The notes under the pieces were generated by a model. It made no database searches and was not told the DNA's origin. It worked only from the letters and a program-made list of their open reading frames with translations. Positions 9,140-20,158 of a DNA stretch of 64,000 nt are shown here, in pieces. The stretch's first letter is position 1; each line of letters opens with the position of its first letter. Source of the stretch: Ferribacterium limneticum (GTDB lineage: Bacteria > Pseudomonadota > Gammaproteobacteria > Burkholderiales > Rhodocyclaceae); assembly GCF_020510585.1 (NCBI RefSeq), contig NZ_CP075190.1, positions 2,044,001 to 2,108,000 of the forward strand, given 5' to 3'. A program made the position numbers and the translations under genes.

Positions 9140-10731
9140 TTGATCACCGGCTGGATTTCCCAGGTATGGTGGGGTGGCGGTGAGGGCAGCTCCCATTCCA
9201 GCCCTTCCGCGCCCTCCCAGACTTGGTTGTCGACCTTCGGACCACCGCGCACGCAACACCAGATATTCCAGGCAAAGAGCAACTGGCTGATGCCGAGGAC
9301 AAAGGCACCAATGGTCGAGATGGCATTGAATTCGGCAAACTGCAGCGCATAGTCGGGAATACGCCGCGGCATGCCGGCCAGGCCGAGGAAGAACTGCGGC
9401 AGGAAAGTCAGATTGAACGAGACGACGGTCAGCCAGAAATGCAGCTTGCCGAGCTTTTCGCTGTACATGTGGCCGGTCCATTTCGGCAGCCAGTAATAGA
9501 CCCCGGTCATCACGCCCATGATCCCGCCGGCAAACAGCGCGTAATGGAAATGGGCGACGACGAAATAGCTGTGATGGTACTGGGCGTCGGCCGCCACGTC
9601 GGCGAGGATCAGCCCGGTCAGCCCGGCGATGCCGAACAGCACGATGAAACCGACGGCGAACAGCATCGGCGTCTCGAAAGTCATCGCTCCTTTCCACATG
9701 GTGGCGATCCAGCAGAAGAAGAGCACGGCCAGCGGAAGCGAAATGGCCATGGTGCTGAACATGAAATAGACCAGTGCCGGCACCGGCATGCCGGCCGTAA
9801 AGAAGTGGTGTGCCCAGACGACGACCGAGAGCAGGCCGATGGCGATGAAGCTGTAGACCTGCGCCTTGTAGCCGTAGGTCGGCTTGCGCGAGAAGGTGGA
9901 CAGCACGTGTGGCATCAGGCCCCAGACCGGCAGCAGCAGGATGTACACCTCGGGATGGCCGAAGAACCAGAACAGGTGCTGGAAGAGGATGGGGTCGCCG
10001 CCGCCCGCCGCATCGAAGAAATGGGTGCCGAAATGGCGGTCGGTGAGCAGCATGGTGACTGCCCCGGCCAGCACCGGCAGGGTGGCGATGAGCAGGAACG
10101 CGGTGATCAGCCAGCCCCAGGCGAAGAGCGGCAACTTCATCATCGTCATGCCGGGCGCGCGCATGTTGAAGATGGTGACGATGATATTGATCGAGCCCAT
10201 GATCGACGAGATGCCGAGGATGTGTACGGCAAGGATGGCGAAATCGACCCCCATACCGCCTTGCACCGAGAGCGGCGCATAGAAGGTCCAGCCGGTGGCC
10301 AGCGCGCCGTCACCGATGCCGAACAGGGCCAGCGTAAAGGGTAGCGTAAGCAGGATGGCGGCCGGCGGTAGCAGCCAGAAACCCCAGTTGTTGAGACGGG
10401 GCAGCGCCATGTCGGGGGCGCCAATCATCAGCGGTAGCATCCAGTTGGCGAAGCCGGTGGCGGCCGGCATCAGCGCCGCGAAGATCATGACCAGGGCGTG
10501 GATGCCGATCAGCTGGTTGAAGAACTCCGGCTTCATCATTTGCAGGCCGGGCTGGAATAGTTCGGCCCGCACTGCGAGGATCATCAGGCCGCCGACGAAG
10601 AACATGATCAGCGAAAAGGTCAGGTACATCGTGCCGATGTCCTTGTGATTCGTCGTCGTCAGCCAGCGCAGCAGGCCGCCGGGGTAGTGTTCGGCCGGGT
10701 GTTCGGCAGCGTGGGTGGTGGCTGTGCTCAT
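9136..10731 (-). CDS. coxA: Cytochrome c oxidase subunit I
   Basis: Catalytic subunit of the aa3-type oxidase. It binds heme a and the heme a3-CuB centre and pumps protons across the inner membrane. It is 531 residues with twelve predicted helices. The active-site motif HPEVYILLLPVWG holds the cross-linked His-Tyr pair, HHFFTAGM gives further CuB ligands, and HFHYALFAGG gives heme ligands. The start (MSTATTHAAEHPAEHY) has AGGAG upstream. It follows coxB by 10 nt and couples to the small protein. Confidence 0.98.
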   Translation of the reverse strand: MSTATTHAAEHPAEHYPGGLLRWLTTTNHKDIGTMYLTFSLIMFFVGGLMILAVRAELFQPGLQMMKPEFFNQLIGIHALVMIFAALMPAATGFANWMLPLMIGAPDMALPRLNNWGFWLLPPAAILLTLPFTLALFGIGDGALATGWTFYAPLSVQGGMGVDFAILAVHILGISSIMGSINIIVTIFNMRAPGMTMMKLPLFAWGWLITAFLLIATLPVLAGAVTMLLTDRHFGTHFFDAAGGGDPILFQHLFWFFGHPEVYILLLPVWGLMPHVLSTFSRKPTYGYKAQVYSFIAIGLLSVVVWAHHFFTAGMPVPALVYFMFSTMAISLPLAVLFFCWIATMWKGAMTFETPMLFAVGFIVLFGIAGLTGLILADVAADAQYHHSYFVVAHFHYALFAGGIMGVMTGVYYWLPKWTGHMYSEKLGKLHFWLTVVSFNLTFLPQFFLGLAGMPRRIPDYALQFAEFNAISTIGAFVLGISQLLFAWNIWCCVRGGPKVDNQVWEGAEGLEWELPSPPPHHTWEIQPVIK

Positions 10732-10741
10732 CGCTCGTCTC

Positions 10742-11956
10742 CTAGCGCAGGGACTTGATCTGGGCTGGCTGGATCATGTCGCCCATCTGGTTGCCGAAAC
10801 TGTTGCGTTCGTAGGTGATGACTGCCGCCAGCTCGACATCGGACAGGCTGGCGCTGAAGGCCTGCATCGCCGTGCCGGCCTTGCCGTGCAGCACCCGGTC
10901 GACATGGCTGTCCTTGATGACCTTGCCGTTCATGTCGAGCAGCGGTGCATTCACCACCTTGCTGCCGGCCAGCGCCGGGAAAGCCGGCGGCAAACCCTTG
11001 CCGTCAGGCTGGTGGCAGGCAGCACAGACTTTTTCATAGACCACCTTGCCTTCGGCGACCAGTTCGTCCTTGCTCCAGGTCCGGTCGGCTCCGCCAGCCG
11101 CCGCCTTGGCTTCGACCTTCTGCGCTTCCACCCAGGCGAGATACTCGGGTTCCGGCACGGCATGGACGACTACCGGCATGAAGCCGTGATCCTTGCCGCA
11201 TAACTCGGCGCACTGGCCGCGATAGATGCCGGGCTTTTCGATCAGCACCCAGGTTTCGCGCAGGAAGCCGGGAATGGCATCGCGTTTGACGCCGAATTGC
11301 GGCACCCACCAGGTATGGATAACGTCGGTCGACGTAAGCAGAATGCGCACCTTCTTGCCGACCGGTAGCACGACTGGTTTGTCGACCTCAAGCAGGTAGT
11401 GCTCGCCCTTGGCCTCGGCATTACTGATCTGATCGCGCGGCGTGGCCAGCGTGCTGATGAATTTGACACCGGATTCGGGGTATTCATACTGCCACTTCCA
11501 CTGCATGCCGGTGACCTTGAGCACCATGTCAGCCTTGGTCTGGGTGTCTTCCATGTTGACGATGGCCTGCACCGCCGGGATGCCCATCAGCACGAAGTCG
11601 ATAAATAGCAGGATGGCGAAGGGAATCAACGCCCAGAACCACTGCAGCGTGCCCGTCGGCCCGGTGAATTTGGCCGGCGCGTGACCGCTGCTCTTCCGGT
11701 GGCTGATCATCGAGTAGATCATGATGGCGAACACCACCACAAACAGGATGGTGATGATCAGCATGAACTCGTTGTGGATGTGCAGCGTTTCCCGGGCGAT
11801 GGGCGTGACCGGCTCGGGGAAGTTGAATTTGTAATCGGCGCTGGCGGCACCCGGCAAGAGCAGGGCTAAAGGTGGGAAAAGGCTGCGCAGCAGCCGGACA
11901 ATAGAATTTACGTCTGTGACATCCGCAGACAGAGCCTCAAGCGCACACCTCGCCAT
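10742..11956 (-). CDS. coxB: Cytochrome c oxidase subunit II with fused cytochrome c domain
   Basis: Accepts electrons from cytochrome c through CuA. Its signal peptide ends GAASA|DYKF, and two membrane helices follow (about residues 65-140). The CuA cupredoxin domain has HTWWVPQFG and CAELCGKDHGFM. A C-terminal class I cytochrome c domain carries the heme site CAACH near residue 305 and a likely Met ligand in TAMQAF, making this a caa3-like subunit. ATG 11956 has a strong GGGGAGGG ribosome site 6 nt upstream, so the N-terminus MARCALEAL is supported. First gene of the minus-strand oxidase operon, divergent from sco. Confidence 0.96.
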   Translation of the reverse strand: MARCALEALSADVTDVNSIVRLLRSLFPPLALLLPGAASADYKFNFPEPVTPIARETLHIHNEFMLIITILFVVVFAIMIYSMISHRKSSGHAPAKFTGPTGTLQWFWALIPFAILLFIDFVLMGIPAVQAIVNMEDTQTKADMVLKVTGMQWKWQYEYPESGVKFISTLATPRDQISNAEAKGEHYLLEVDKPVVLPVGKKVRILLTSTDVIHTWWVPQFGVKRDAIPGFLRETWVLIEKPGIYRGQCAELCGKDHGFMPVVVHAVPEPEYLAWVEAQKVEAKAAAGGADRTWSKDELVAEGKVVYEKVCAACHQPDGKGLPPAFPALAGSKVVNAPLLDMNGKVIKDSHVDRVLHGKAGTAMQAFSASLSDVELAAVITYERNSFGNQMGDMIQPAQIKSLR

Positions 11957-12035
11957 TCCGTTCCCTCCCCTTGTGAGAACCGACCTCTGGGTTGAGAATC
12001 AATGTTCCTGAAAAAGTTCAGAAAAAATTGTCACG

Positions 12036-12617
12036 ATGAATCGCCGTCTATTTCTTACCCTGTCTGCTACTGCCTTGCTCTCATGCAAGCGGCCGCCCGT
12101 GACGTTCCGCAATACCGATCTGACCGGCGCCACTTTCGGGCGTCAGTTGGCGTTGGTCGACCACCAAGGACAGCAGCGATCACTGACGGATTTTCAGGGC
12201 AAGGCAACGGTGGTGTTTTTTGGCTACACCTCCTGCCCGGATATTTGCCCGACCATGCTGGCCCGGCTGGCTGATGTAATGAAGGCGCTTGGCAGCGATG
12301 CGGAGCGGGTCCAGGTCCTGTTTGTTACGGTCGATCCGGAGCGCGACAGCGCTGAGCGTCTGAAGGATTTCGTGCCGTGGTTCAACCCGACATTTCTTGG
12401 TCTGCGCGGTGATGCAGCGCAAATCAAGGCGGCTACCGAAGAATTCCGCGTCTTCGCGGCGCGCAAACCGGTTGAAGGCGAACTGGGCTATGTCATCGAC
12501 CATTCGACGGGCGCCTATGTGTTCGATCCGGCCGGTCGTCTGCGGCTCTATGTCAAGGATACGAGCAGTGTTGATGACATCACTGCCGACATCCACCTGT
12601 TGCTGCAGGGCAACTAG
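12036..12617 (+). CDS. sco: SCO1/SenC copper chaperone, likely lipoprotein
   Basis: Binds copper and helps metallate the CuA site of CoxB, encoded divergently 80 nt away. A short signal with lipobox-like LLSC (Cys17) suggests a lipid anchor in the inner membrane. The thioredoxin fold carries the copper motif CPDIC (Cys67, Cys71) and the distal His in YVIDHSTGAY. Its 193 residues are normal. The shared 79-nt upstream region would let it be coregulated with the oxidase operon. Confidence 0.95.
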   Translation: MNRRLFLTLSATALLSCKRPPVTFRNTDLTGATFGRQLALVDHQGQQRSLTDFQGKATVVFFGYTSCPDICPTMLARLADVMKALGSDAERVQVLFVTVDPERDSAERLKDFVPWFNPTFLGLRGDAAQIKAATEEFRVFAARKPVEGELGYVIDHSTGAYVFDPAGRLRLYVKDTSSVDDITADIHLLLQGN

Positions 12618-12622
12618 GGTGA

Positions 12623-13701
<1,079 letters not shown>

Positions 13702-14417
13702 AGTGGCTGGCCGTTCGGGCCGAAGCTGTTTTCGTGAACCGTGATGTTGCCGCCAGCGTCTTGCCAGACCAGCGTCGAGGCACGCGTGCCATAACTTTCC
13801 GATTTCACGAAAATGGCCGACAACAGGCGTTCCCATTCGATGGGAACACCGGTACTCGGCAGGTTCTCATCGGCGACGATGGCTTGGTCGGCCAGCAGCT
13901 CGAAAAACGCCGATTCATCGGGCAGGCGGGACAATGCTTCGGCAAAACGCTGGCGGGCGGCCAGCAGTTTTGGCCACGGGCTGTCGAGCAGGTGATTCGA
14001 TAAGCCGTAAATGCCCGGTGCCAGCGGGCGTGGCTGGCCATCGCGATTCGAGCAATAAACCAGCGTATCGCCGTCACCCAGCAACAGGTTGAAGCCGGAA
14101 TATTGGTTGCCATCGATCTCTGTGGCATATTCCGCTGCCGATGATCTGGCAGTCAGGAAGCCCCGCGTCAGCCCGCCGCGGGATTGCGCGCCTTTGGCCA
14201 TGCCGGGTTCGCGCACATTGGTGACTGCGGCGAAGCGTCCGGATTCGCTGACTCCCAGCCATGTGCCGCCAGCTTCGAGATCGAGCCCGCCAATGACTTC
14301 CGGCGCATCGGGCCAGCGCCCCAGTGGCGCCGTCGGTCGGGCGTAGAACTCGTCTCGATTGGCCGCGACGACCAGCGGGAAATCCGGATGAACCCGCCAG
14401 CCGACGACGATCAGGCA

Positions 14418-14456
14418 CATTTCATTTTTGGCTGTTTTTACGGGTTGACCGCAGCA
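14418..14456 (+). repeat. 39-nt dispersed repeat, copy B
   Basis: Left arm ATTTCATTTTTGGC, core TACGGGTTGACCGCAGCA. It covers the NRDE start codon, the whole 17-nt gap and the ygfZ stop plus its last codons (AAVNP). Confidence 0.8.
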
Positions 14457-15457
14457 GCCTGAATGGAGGGGCCTTCCAGCGAACCAAGACGCACATTGCC
14501 GGCAAAATTGCTCTGGATAACGGCCAGGGCTTCATAGCCGCCGGTTGGCGACGGAGCGACGGTCATCACCGTGCCGCAGGACTGATCCGGGTTGTCGGGC
14601 GAGTGCAGAACATCGCCGGCCTTCAGTATCTGCGCGCTGGTCACGCGATGCAAATGGCGCTTGACCTTGCCGAGGTACTGAGTGCGGGCAACGATTTCCT
14701 GTCCCGGGTAACAGCCCTTGTGGAAACTGACGCCGCCAATTTTTTCGAAATCGGCCATTTGCGGCACGAACTCTTCCTTGGTGGCTAGCGTGACGAGCGG
14801 GAAAGCGGCCTGGATATCGAGCCAGCGCCAGGCGGGGATGCCTGCCGGACGGGCTTTGACGGTGAGTTTTTGCCACAGCGCCGCCATCGCCGACTCCGGT
14901 GCCACAATCATGAAACGCGTGGTATCGAGGCGAATGACGGTTGTGCCATCGGCGGTGGCCGTAGCCACCATCGCTTCAGCCGGGCAGGGCAGTCCGGCAC
15001 CGGACAGTGCCTCTTCGGCTTGCGGCCCGGAGAGGCCAAGCATGACGGTGCTGTCGGTCTGCGCAGCAAGTTTTACTTTTGCCCGCAAGACGAACATTTG
15101 CAGGCGCTTTTGCGTTGCTTCCTGCAGGTCGGCAGCCAGTGCGAGGAGATAGCGCTCGCCCTGACGCCAGACGACGAAACTGGCCTGCATCCGCCCCTTG
15201 GCCGTGCACCATCCGGCATGCTGCGCCTGCCCATCGGCCAGATGGTTGATATCGCTGGTGAACTGGCTGTGCAGGAAGGCCTTGGCCTCTTCACCCGTGG
15301 CTTCGATAAGTCCAAGGTGGGTGAGCGGGACAACGACGGTCTGCTGCGTTGCGGCGAGCAGTTCGCCGGCGGCGTCGCCGAAGTTGAGAAGCTCGGTCGA
15401 ATCGTTATCGAAGACACCTTCGGTCGATTCCAGAAAGCTGCGCCAGTGGGGATTCAT
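14438..15457 (-). CDS. ygfZ: Folate-binding YgfZ protein
   Basis: A tetrahydrofolate-dependent protein that aids maturation or repair of certain [4Fe-4S] enzymes such as MiaB. It has the hallmark KGCYPGQEIVARTQYLGKVKR near residue 250 with its conserved Cys. The GcvT-like fold covers most of its 339 residues. ATG 15457 (MNPHWRSFLES) has AGGAG upstream and fits the family; an extension to 15523 was rejected. The last residues (AAVNP) are encoded by repeat copy B. Divergent from mltG across about 90 nt. Confidence 0.92.
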   Translation of the reverse strand: MNPHWRSFLESTEGVFDNDSTELLNFGDAAGELLAATQQTVVVPLTHLGLIEATGEEAKAFLHSQFTSDINHLADGQAQHAGWCTAKGRMQASFVVWRQGERYLLALAADLQEATQKRLQMFVLRAKVKLAAQTDSTVMLGLSGPQAEEALSGAGLPCPAEAMVATATADGTTVIRLDTTRFMIVAPESAMAALWQKLTVKARPAGIPAWRWLDIQAAFPLVTLATKEEFVPQMADFEKIGGVSFHKGCYPGQEIVARTQYLGKVKRHLHRVTSAQILKAGDVLHSPDNPDQSCGTVMTVAPSPTGGYEALAVIQSNFAGNVRLGSLEGPSIQAAAVNP

Positions 15458-15549
15458 GAGGGCTCCTGAGGGGGTTTCGGATATTATATCGCTCGTTATA
15501 ACGTGCTCGTTCCACACGGGCAAGACCTGCTTGCTCCCTTCGAGTTCCC

Positions 15550-16545
15550 GTGCACTTCTTCCCCCGGATTTTCCTCCCGATATTTTTGCTCTTGGCGACC
15601 GCAGCAGGTGGCCTGTGGTGGTGGGCCAATCAGCCCCTGCTATTGAGCAGTTCGCCGCTCGATTTTCGGGTGACGGCCGGCAGCAGCTTGCGTTCAGCCA
15701 TCACCCAGATGCGCGAGGCCGGCATCAATGTCGAGCCAACGTTGCTCGCTACGCTGGCCCGTCTCAACCGGGCCGATACGGCCATCAAGGCCGGGAGCTA
15801 TGCGGTCAAAACTGGGGTTACCCCGTTCCAATTGCTCAACAAGCTGCTCAAAGGCAAGGTGACGCAGGGCGAACTGACCTTGGTTGAAGGCTGGACTTTC
15901 CGCCAGTGGCGCGGGCGCATGGATAAGCATCCCGACCTGAGTCACGAAACGAGCGGCATGAGCGAAGCGCAGATCATTGCGCAACTGGGGCTCAATATCA
16001 GCAGCCTGGAAGGCCAGCTATTTCCGGATACCTACCTTTTCGACAAGCAATCGAGCGATCTGGATCTACTGGCGCGGGCCAATCGGGCCATGCAGCGCAA
16101 ACTGGATGCCGAGTGGGCTCAGCGTGCGGCCGGACTACCCTACAAGACCCCTGGCGAGGCGCTGGTCATGGCCTCGATTGTCGAAAAGGAAACCGGACGC
16201 GAAGCAGACCGGAATCTGGTCGCTGCCGTATTCGTCAATCGCCTGCGCAAGGGCATGCTTCTGCAAACCGATCCGACGGTGATCTACGGTCTGGGCGAGA
16301 ACTTTGACGGAAATCTGCGAAAGCGCGACCTGCAAACTGACTCCCCGTACAATACCTACAGCCGGCCCGGCCTGCCGCCGACGCCGATCGCCATGCCGGG
16401 ACAGGCTTCGTTACGCGCGGCACTCAACCCGGCCGAAAGTGAAGTTCTCTATTTTGTCGCCCGCGGCGACGGCAGCAGCCAGTTTTCGCAGACGCTGGAT
16501 GAACACAACAACGCAGTTAACCGATATCAAAGGGGTGGGAAGTGA
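15550..16545 (+). CDS. mltG: Endolytic murein transglycosylase
   Basis: Cleaves nascent glycan strands and sets their length at the outer face of the inner membrane. One N-terminal helix ([20 protein letters not shown]) anchors a periplasmic YceG domain. The catalytic region is [11 protein letters not shown] (Glu) and the family signature is [17 protein letters not shown]. The start is GTG 15550 with a weak ribosome site. Its stop overlaps the tmk start in GTGA. Order mltG-tmk-holB-tatD is the classical proteobacterial arrangement. Confidence 0.95.
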   Translation: MHFFPRIFLPIFLLLATAAGGLWWWANQPLLLSSSPLDFRVTAGSSLRSAITQMREAGINVEPTLLATLARLNRADTAIKAGSYAVKTGVTPFQLLNKLLKGKVTQGELTLVEGWTFRQWRGRMDKHPDLSHETSGMSEAQIIAQLGLNISSLEGQLFPDTYLFDKQSSDLDLLARANRAMQRKLDAEWAQRAAGLPYKTPGEALVMASIVEKETGREADRNLVAAVFVNRLRKGMLLQTDPTVIYGLGENFDGNLRKRDLQTDSPYNTYSRPGLPPTPIAMPGQASLRAALNPAESEVLYFVARGDGSSQFSQTLDEHNNAVNRYQRGGK

Positions 16546-17156
16546 AAGGTAAATTCATCACTTTCGAAGGCATAGATGGCGCCGGCAAGAGCAGCCACGT
16601 CGAGTGGCTGGCCGAATTGCTGCGCGCGCGCGGCATCGTCGTCCAAGTGACGCGCGAACCAGGCGGCACCGAACTGGGTGAAAAGTTGCGGGAATTGCTG
16701 CTCAACGAGCCCATGCACCTGGAAACCGAAACCCTGCTCATGTTCGCCGCCCGCCGCGAGCACTTGGCCAAATTGATCGAACCGGCTCTGGCCCGCGGCG
16801 AATGGGTGATCTGCGACCGCTTCAGCGACGCCACCTACGCCTATCAGGGTGGTGGGCGCGGGCTGGATCGCGCCAAGTTCCTGATTCTGGAACATTGGGT
16901 GCATGAACACCTGCAACCAGATCTCACCCTGCTATTTGACCTGCCGCTCGACATTGCGCGCGAACGCATCGTGCTGGCCAATCGCGTGCTCGACAAGTTC
17001 GAACAGGAGCGAGTCGATTTTCATGAGCGTGTTCGTCAGGCTTATCTGGAAAGAGCGCATGGCAGCCCGACCAGAATGCGTGTCGTCAATGCTGACAACA
17101 CCATTGAAAATATTCGCAAACAACTTGAACAAATTATTGCAGCGATTTGTTTATGA
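16542..17156 (+). CDS. tmk: Thymidylate kinase
   Basis: Phosphorylates dTMP to dTDP for DNA synthesis. It has P-loop GIDGAGKS (residues 10-17), the DR(F/Y) motif in [17 protein letters not shown], and the lid region [15 protein letters not shown]. Its 204 residues are normal. It starts at GTG 16542, overlapping the mltG stop, and ends in ATGA shared with holB, so the three are coupled. Confidence 0.97.
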   Translation: MKGKFITFEGIDGAGKSSHVEWLAELLRARGIVVQVTREPGGTELGEKLRELLLNEPMHLETETLLMFAARREHLAKLIEPALARGEWVICDRFSDATYAYQGGGRGLDRAKFLILEHWVHEHLQPDLTLLFDLPLDIARERIVLANRVLDKFEQERVDFHERVRQAYLERAHGSPTRMRVVNADNTIENIRKQLEQIIAAICL

Positions 17157-18172
17157 ACGTTATTGATCTTCATTCGAAGGTCTGGGCCGGATTGCAGGCA
17201 AGGCGGAAGCAATTGCCGCATTCGCTGTTGCTGGTGGGCCAAAAAGGCTTGGGAAAATATGAGCTGGCAAGGCGTTTTGCGGCCAGCCTGCTCTGCGAAT
17301 CGCCCTCGATCGAAGGTTTGGCTTGCGGGAAATGCCTGGCCTGCAACTGGTTCGAGCAAGGCAACCATCCCGATTTTCGCTTGCTGAAGCCCGATGCGCT
17401 CGGTGAAGAAGCCGAGGTCGAGGATGGCAAGAAAAAGCCCAGCCAACAGATCACTATCGATCAGGTGCGCGGACTCGATGAATTCTTCAACATCGGTACT
17501 CATCGCGGCGGATTGCGGATCATTCTGGTCAATCCGACTGAGGCAATGAACCGCAGCACGGCAAATTCACTTCTTAAAACACTTGAAGAACCAGCGCCAG
17601 ATACCTTGTTTTTAATGGTTTCTAGTGAGCCGATGCGCTTGCTGCCAACTATTCGCAGCCGCTGTCAGGTCGTGCCAGTACCGGTGCCGTCGATGAAACT
17701 TGCGGAAAAGGTTCTGGCAGACGAAGGTGTTGCCCAAGCTGAACGGTGGTTGGCACTGGCCGGTGGGTCGCCCGGGCTGGCGATGGAATTGGCAACATCA
17801 GGGCAGGGCGCTTGGCTTGAGTTACTGACTGCGCGACTGGGCTCTGGTCGCAAGAGTGATCCTCTGGCAACCGCCGCCGAACTCGAAAAAGCCGTCAAGG
17901 ACAGCAAGGGCAAGGTGGCTTTGAAACACATCACCGAAGCCTTGCAGAAATGGATGGTTGACCTGACTCTGGCCAGGAATGGCCTGTCTGTTCGATATTT
18001 TCTGCCGCAACAGACCATTATTTCAGGCTTGGCTGATATGATTCCGCCTGCACGCCTGATTCAGTCGTATCGGGCCCTGATTACACGCCGCCAGGAGGCC
18101 GAGCAGCCGCTCAATGCGCGCCTCTTCCTGGAAAGCCTTTTTCTGGATTATCGAGCCCTGTTTGCCAATTGA
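17153..18172 (+). CDS. holB: DNA polymerase III subunit delta'
   Basis: A non-catalytic clamp-loader subunit of the replicative polymerase. Its AAA+ fold has the altered P-loop [12 protein letters not shown] and a four-cysteine zinc module ([18 protein letters not shown]). The sensor region is [15 protein letters not shown] and the SRC motif is TIRSRCQ. ATG 17153 overlaps the tmk stop; the TTG 6 nt upstream is less likely. At 339 residues it is typical. It follows tmk, as in most proteobacteria. Confidence 0.95.
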   Translation: MNVIDLHSKVWAGLQARRKQLPHSLLLVGQKGLGKYELARRFAASLLCESPSIEGLACGKCLACNWFEQGNHPDFRLLKPDALGEEAEVEDGKKKPSQQITIDQVRGLDEFFNIGTHRGGLRIILVNPTEAMNRSTANSLLKTLEEPAPDTLFLMVSSEPMRLLPTIRSRCQVVPVPVPSMKLAEKVLADEGVAQAERWLALAGGSPGLAMELATSGQGAWLELLTARLGSGRKSDPLATAAELEKAVKDSKGKVALKHITEALQKWMVDLTLARNGLSVRYFLPQQTIISGLADMIPPARLIQSYRALITRRQEAEQPLNARLFLESLFLDYRALFAN

Positions 18173-18178
18173 TCAACG

Positions 18179-18541
18179 ATGAGTGAAGCAAAACCCGCTC
18201 CGCAGCGCCCTAGCGTTCTCTCGCTGAACATCAATTCGAAATCCGCGCTTTACGCCGCATTCATGCCCCATTTACGCAGCGGCGGCATCTTTATTCCGAC
18301 GACGCGCAGCTACACCATCGGCGATGAAGTCTTCATGTTGCTGTCGCTGATGGATGATCCGGCCAAGCTGCCAATCGCTGGCACTGTCGTCTGGATCACC
18401 CCGGCCGGCGCCCAGAACGGCCGGGCGCAGGGAATCGGTGTGCATTTCAACAATGACGAAAGCGGCCAGGAGGCCCGGCGCAAGATCGAAGGCCTGCTTG
18501 GCGGTGTCATGCAGTCGGCCCGTCCCACGCATACGCTCTGA
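18179..18541 (+). CDS. PilZ domain protein
   Basis: A 120-residue single PilZ domain with GGIFIPTTRSYTIGDEVFMLLSL and a C-terminal QGIGVHFNNDE. The N-terminal arginine-rich RxxxR c-di-GMP motif is not evident (it starts RPSVLSLNINSKSALYAAF). It therefore resembles the non-canonical PilZ proteins needed for type IV pili rather than a clear c-di-GMP receptor. Its position between holB and tatD matches Pseudomonas-type order. Confidence 0.88.
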   Translation: MSEAKPAPQRPSVLSLNINSKSALYAAFMPHLRSGGIFIPTTRSYTIGDEVFMLLSLMDDPAKLPIAGTVVWITPAGAQNGRAQGIGVHFNNDESGQEARRKIEGLLGGVMQSARPTHTL

Positions 18542-18550
18542 TTGACCGGC

Positions 18551-19324
18551 ATGCTGGTCGACTCCCATTGCCACCTCGATTTTCCTGATCTGGCCAATCG
18601 CATGCCGGACGTCCTGCAACGCATGCAGGAAAACCAGGTCGATCTGGCGGTCTGCATCGGCGTCAATCTGGAAGATTTTCCGCAGGTGATCGCCCTCGCC
18701 GAGCAACATGCGCAGCTCTATGCAACGGTGGGCGTCCATCCTGAATACACGGATGTCGAAGAGCCCGATGAAGACAGGCTTTTGGGCCTTGCCGCACACC
18801 CTAAAGTGATCGCCATCGGAGAAACCGGGCTCGACTACTATTGGCAGAAGGATCAGCCGGAGTGGCAGCGCGATCGTTTCCGGACCCACATTCGGGCTGC
18901 CAAGCGTTGCGGCAAACCATTGGTGGTGCACACGCGGGATTCCTCTGCCGATACCTTGCGCGTCCTGAAGGAAGAGTGTGCCGATGCGGTCGGCGGTGTC
19001 ATGCACTGCTTTACCGAAAACTGGGATATTGCGCGTCTGGCGCTTGATCTCGGCTTCTATCTCTCATTTTCGGGAATCGTCACGTTCAAGAACGCTATCA
19101 TCGTCAAGGAAGTGGCGAAGAAATGCCCTTTGGACCGCCTTCTCGTCGAAACCGACTCGCCCTATCTGGCGCCAGCCCCGTATCGCGGCAAACCAAACGA
19201 GCCGGCCTACGTACGCTACGTCGCCGAGGAAGTCGCCAAGCTGCGTTCGATCAGCATCGATCAAGTTCACCAGGCGACGACCGATAATTTCTTTTCGTTG
19301 TTCAAAGGGGCAAAACGGCCATGA
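18551..19324 (+). CDS. tatD: TatD family metal-dependent hydrolase
   Basis: A TIM-barrel metallohydrolase, a 3'-5' DNase or deacylase-like enzyme depending on member. Metal ligands are seen in DSHCHLDF (residues 4-11), GETGLDYY, VHTRDS, MHCFTEN and ETDSPYLAP. ATG 18551 is preferred to the TTG at 18542. Its stop lies within the ATGA that starts the ankyrin gene. Confidence 0.94.
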   Translation: MLVDSHCHLDFPDLANRMPDVLQRMQENQVDLAVCIGVNLEDFPQVIALAEQHAQLYATVGVHPEYTDVEEPDEDRLLGLAAHPKVIAIGETGLDYYWQKDQPEWQRDRFRTHIRAAKRCGKPLVVHTRDSSADTLRVLKEECADAVGGVMHCFTENWDIARLALDLGFYLSFSGIVTFKNAIIVKEVAKKCPLDRLLVETDSPYLAPAPYRGKPNEPAYVRYVAEEVAKLRSISIDQVHQATTDNFFSLFKGAKRP

Positions 19325-19356
19325 AAATTAGCCAAAAATTCCGGTTGACCGTAGCA
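19318..19356 (+). repeat. 39-nt dispersed repeat, copy C
   Basis: Right half strongly conserved: AGCCAAAAATTCCGGTTGACC, then GTAGCA. It overlaps the tatD stop and the first twelve codons of the ankyrin gene, where CGG TTG ACC reads as R-L-T in the signal peptide. Confidence 0.75.
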
Positions 19357-19989
19357 ATTGCCCTCGCGCTCCCAGCGCTCGCCTGCGCTGCCACCTATGA
19401 TGATCTGATCTCCTCGGCCAAGATGGGCAACGTCAGCGAAATCGCCCAACTTGCTGCCAAGGGCGCATCCCTCGACACTACCGATATCGACGGCAACACG
19501 CTGTTGATGCTGGCAGCCCGTGACGGGCATGCCGAAGTGGTGGACTATCTGATCAAGAACCGCGCCAAACTAAACGCCCGCAACGCGGCAGGCGACACGG
19601 CGCTGCGTCTGGCTGCCTTTCGCGGCCATCAGAAAGTTGTCGAGTTATTGCTGGCCGGCGGTGCGGCAGTCAACATGCAAGGTTGGACGCCATTAGCCTA
19701 TGCGGCATTCAGTGGCCATCTTGAGATTGCCAGGCTACTCATCAAGTCTGGCGCGGACGTGAATCTGGCATCCGAGAACGGTACTACTCCGTTGATTGCA
19801 GCTTCGCGTAGCGGGCACAAGGATGTCGTACAACTACTGATCGCCAGCAAGGCCGACCTGGGCCGTACCCTCGATAGCGGTGAAACGGCTCTGGATATCG
19901 CAATGCGATTCAATAACACGGATATTGGCGAGCTGATACGAAAGGCTGGCGGTAAGTCAGGAAAAACGGTCACTATCGAGGTTCGATAG
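19321..19989 (+). CDS. Exported ankyrin-repeat protein
   Basis: A 222-residue protein with a signal peptide (LTVAIALALPALACA|ATYDDL) and five to six ankyrin repeats from residue 30 (DIDGNTLLMLAARDGHAEVV, then similar units about every 33 residues). It is predicted periplasmic and probably mediates protein binding; partner unknown. The ATG overlaps the tatD stop. The signal peptide's n-region is encoded by repeat copy C, an unusual origin for a leader. Confidence 0.88.
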   Translation: MKISQKFRLTVAIALALPALACAATYDDLISSAKMGNVSEIAQLAAKGASLDTTDIDGNTLLMLAARDGHAEVVDYLIKNRAKLNARNAAGDTALRLAAFRGHQKVVELLLAGGAAVNMQGWTPLAYAAFSGHLEIARLLIKSGADVNLASENGTTPLIAASRSGHKDVVQLLIASKADLGRTLDSGETALDIAMRFNNTDIGELIRKAGGKSGKTVTIEVR

Positions 19990-20158
19990 AGTCAGGTGCT
20001 GATTGCCTGAACACCAAAAGGCCGTCCACGAAATCCGCTGTGATTCGTGAAAAAACGCACATTAGGAAATAGCGGTAGCTCATTAGTATTGGACTCGGCA
20101 TGTTGGGGCTGTCTTGCCCAAGCAATGCCAATCCATTCACTTGAGTGTTCTGACCGCG

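Noticed and set aside
9223..10344. 373-residue plus-strand frame opposite coxA
   Set aside because: Composition rich in His, Asp, Gly and Gln without domain signature; coxA on the other strand is complete.
15565..15606. Repeat-like GACCGCAGCA at the start of mltG
   Set aside because: Only the last ten bases match the 39-nt repeat; the rest is an ordinary hydrophobic helix.
20090..20120. Sigma-54-like TTGGGGCTGTCTTGC upstream of prsT
   Set aside because: The GG and GC elements are out of register by one base, and sigma-54 promoters need strict spacing.
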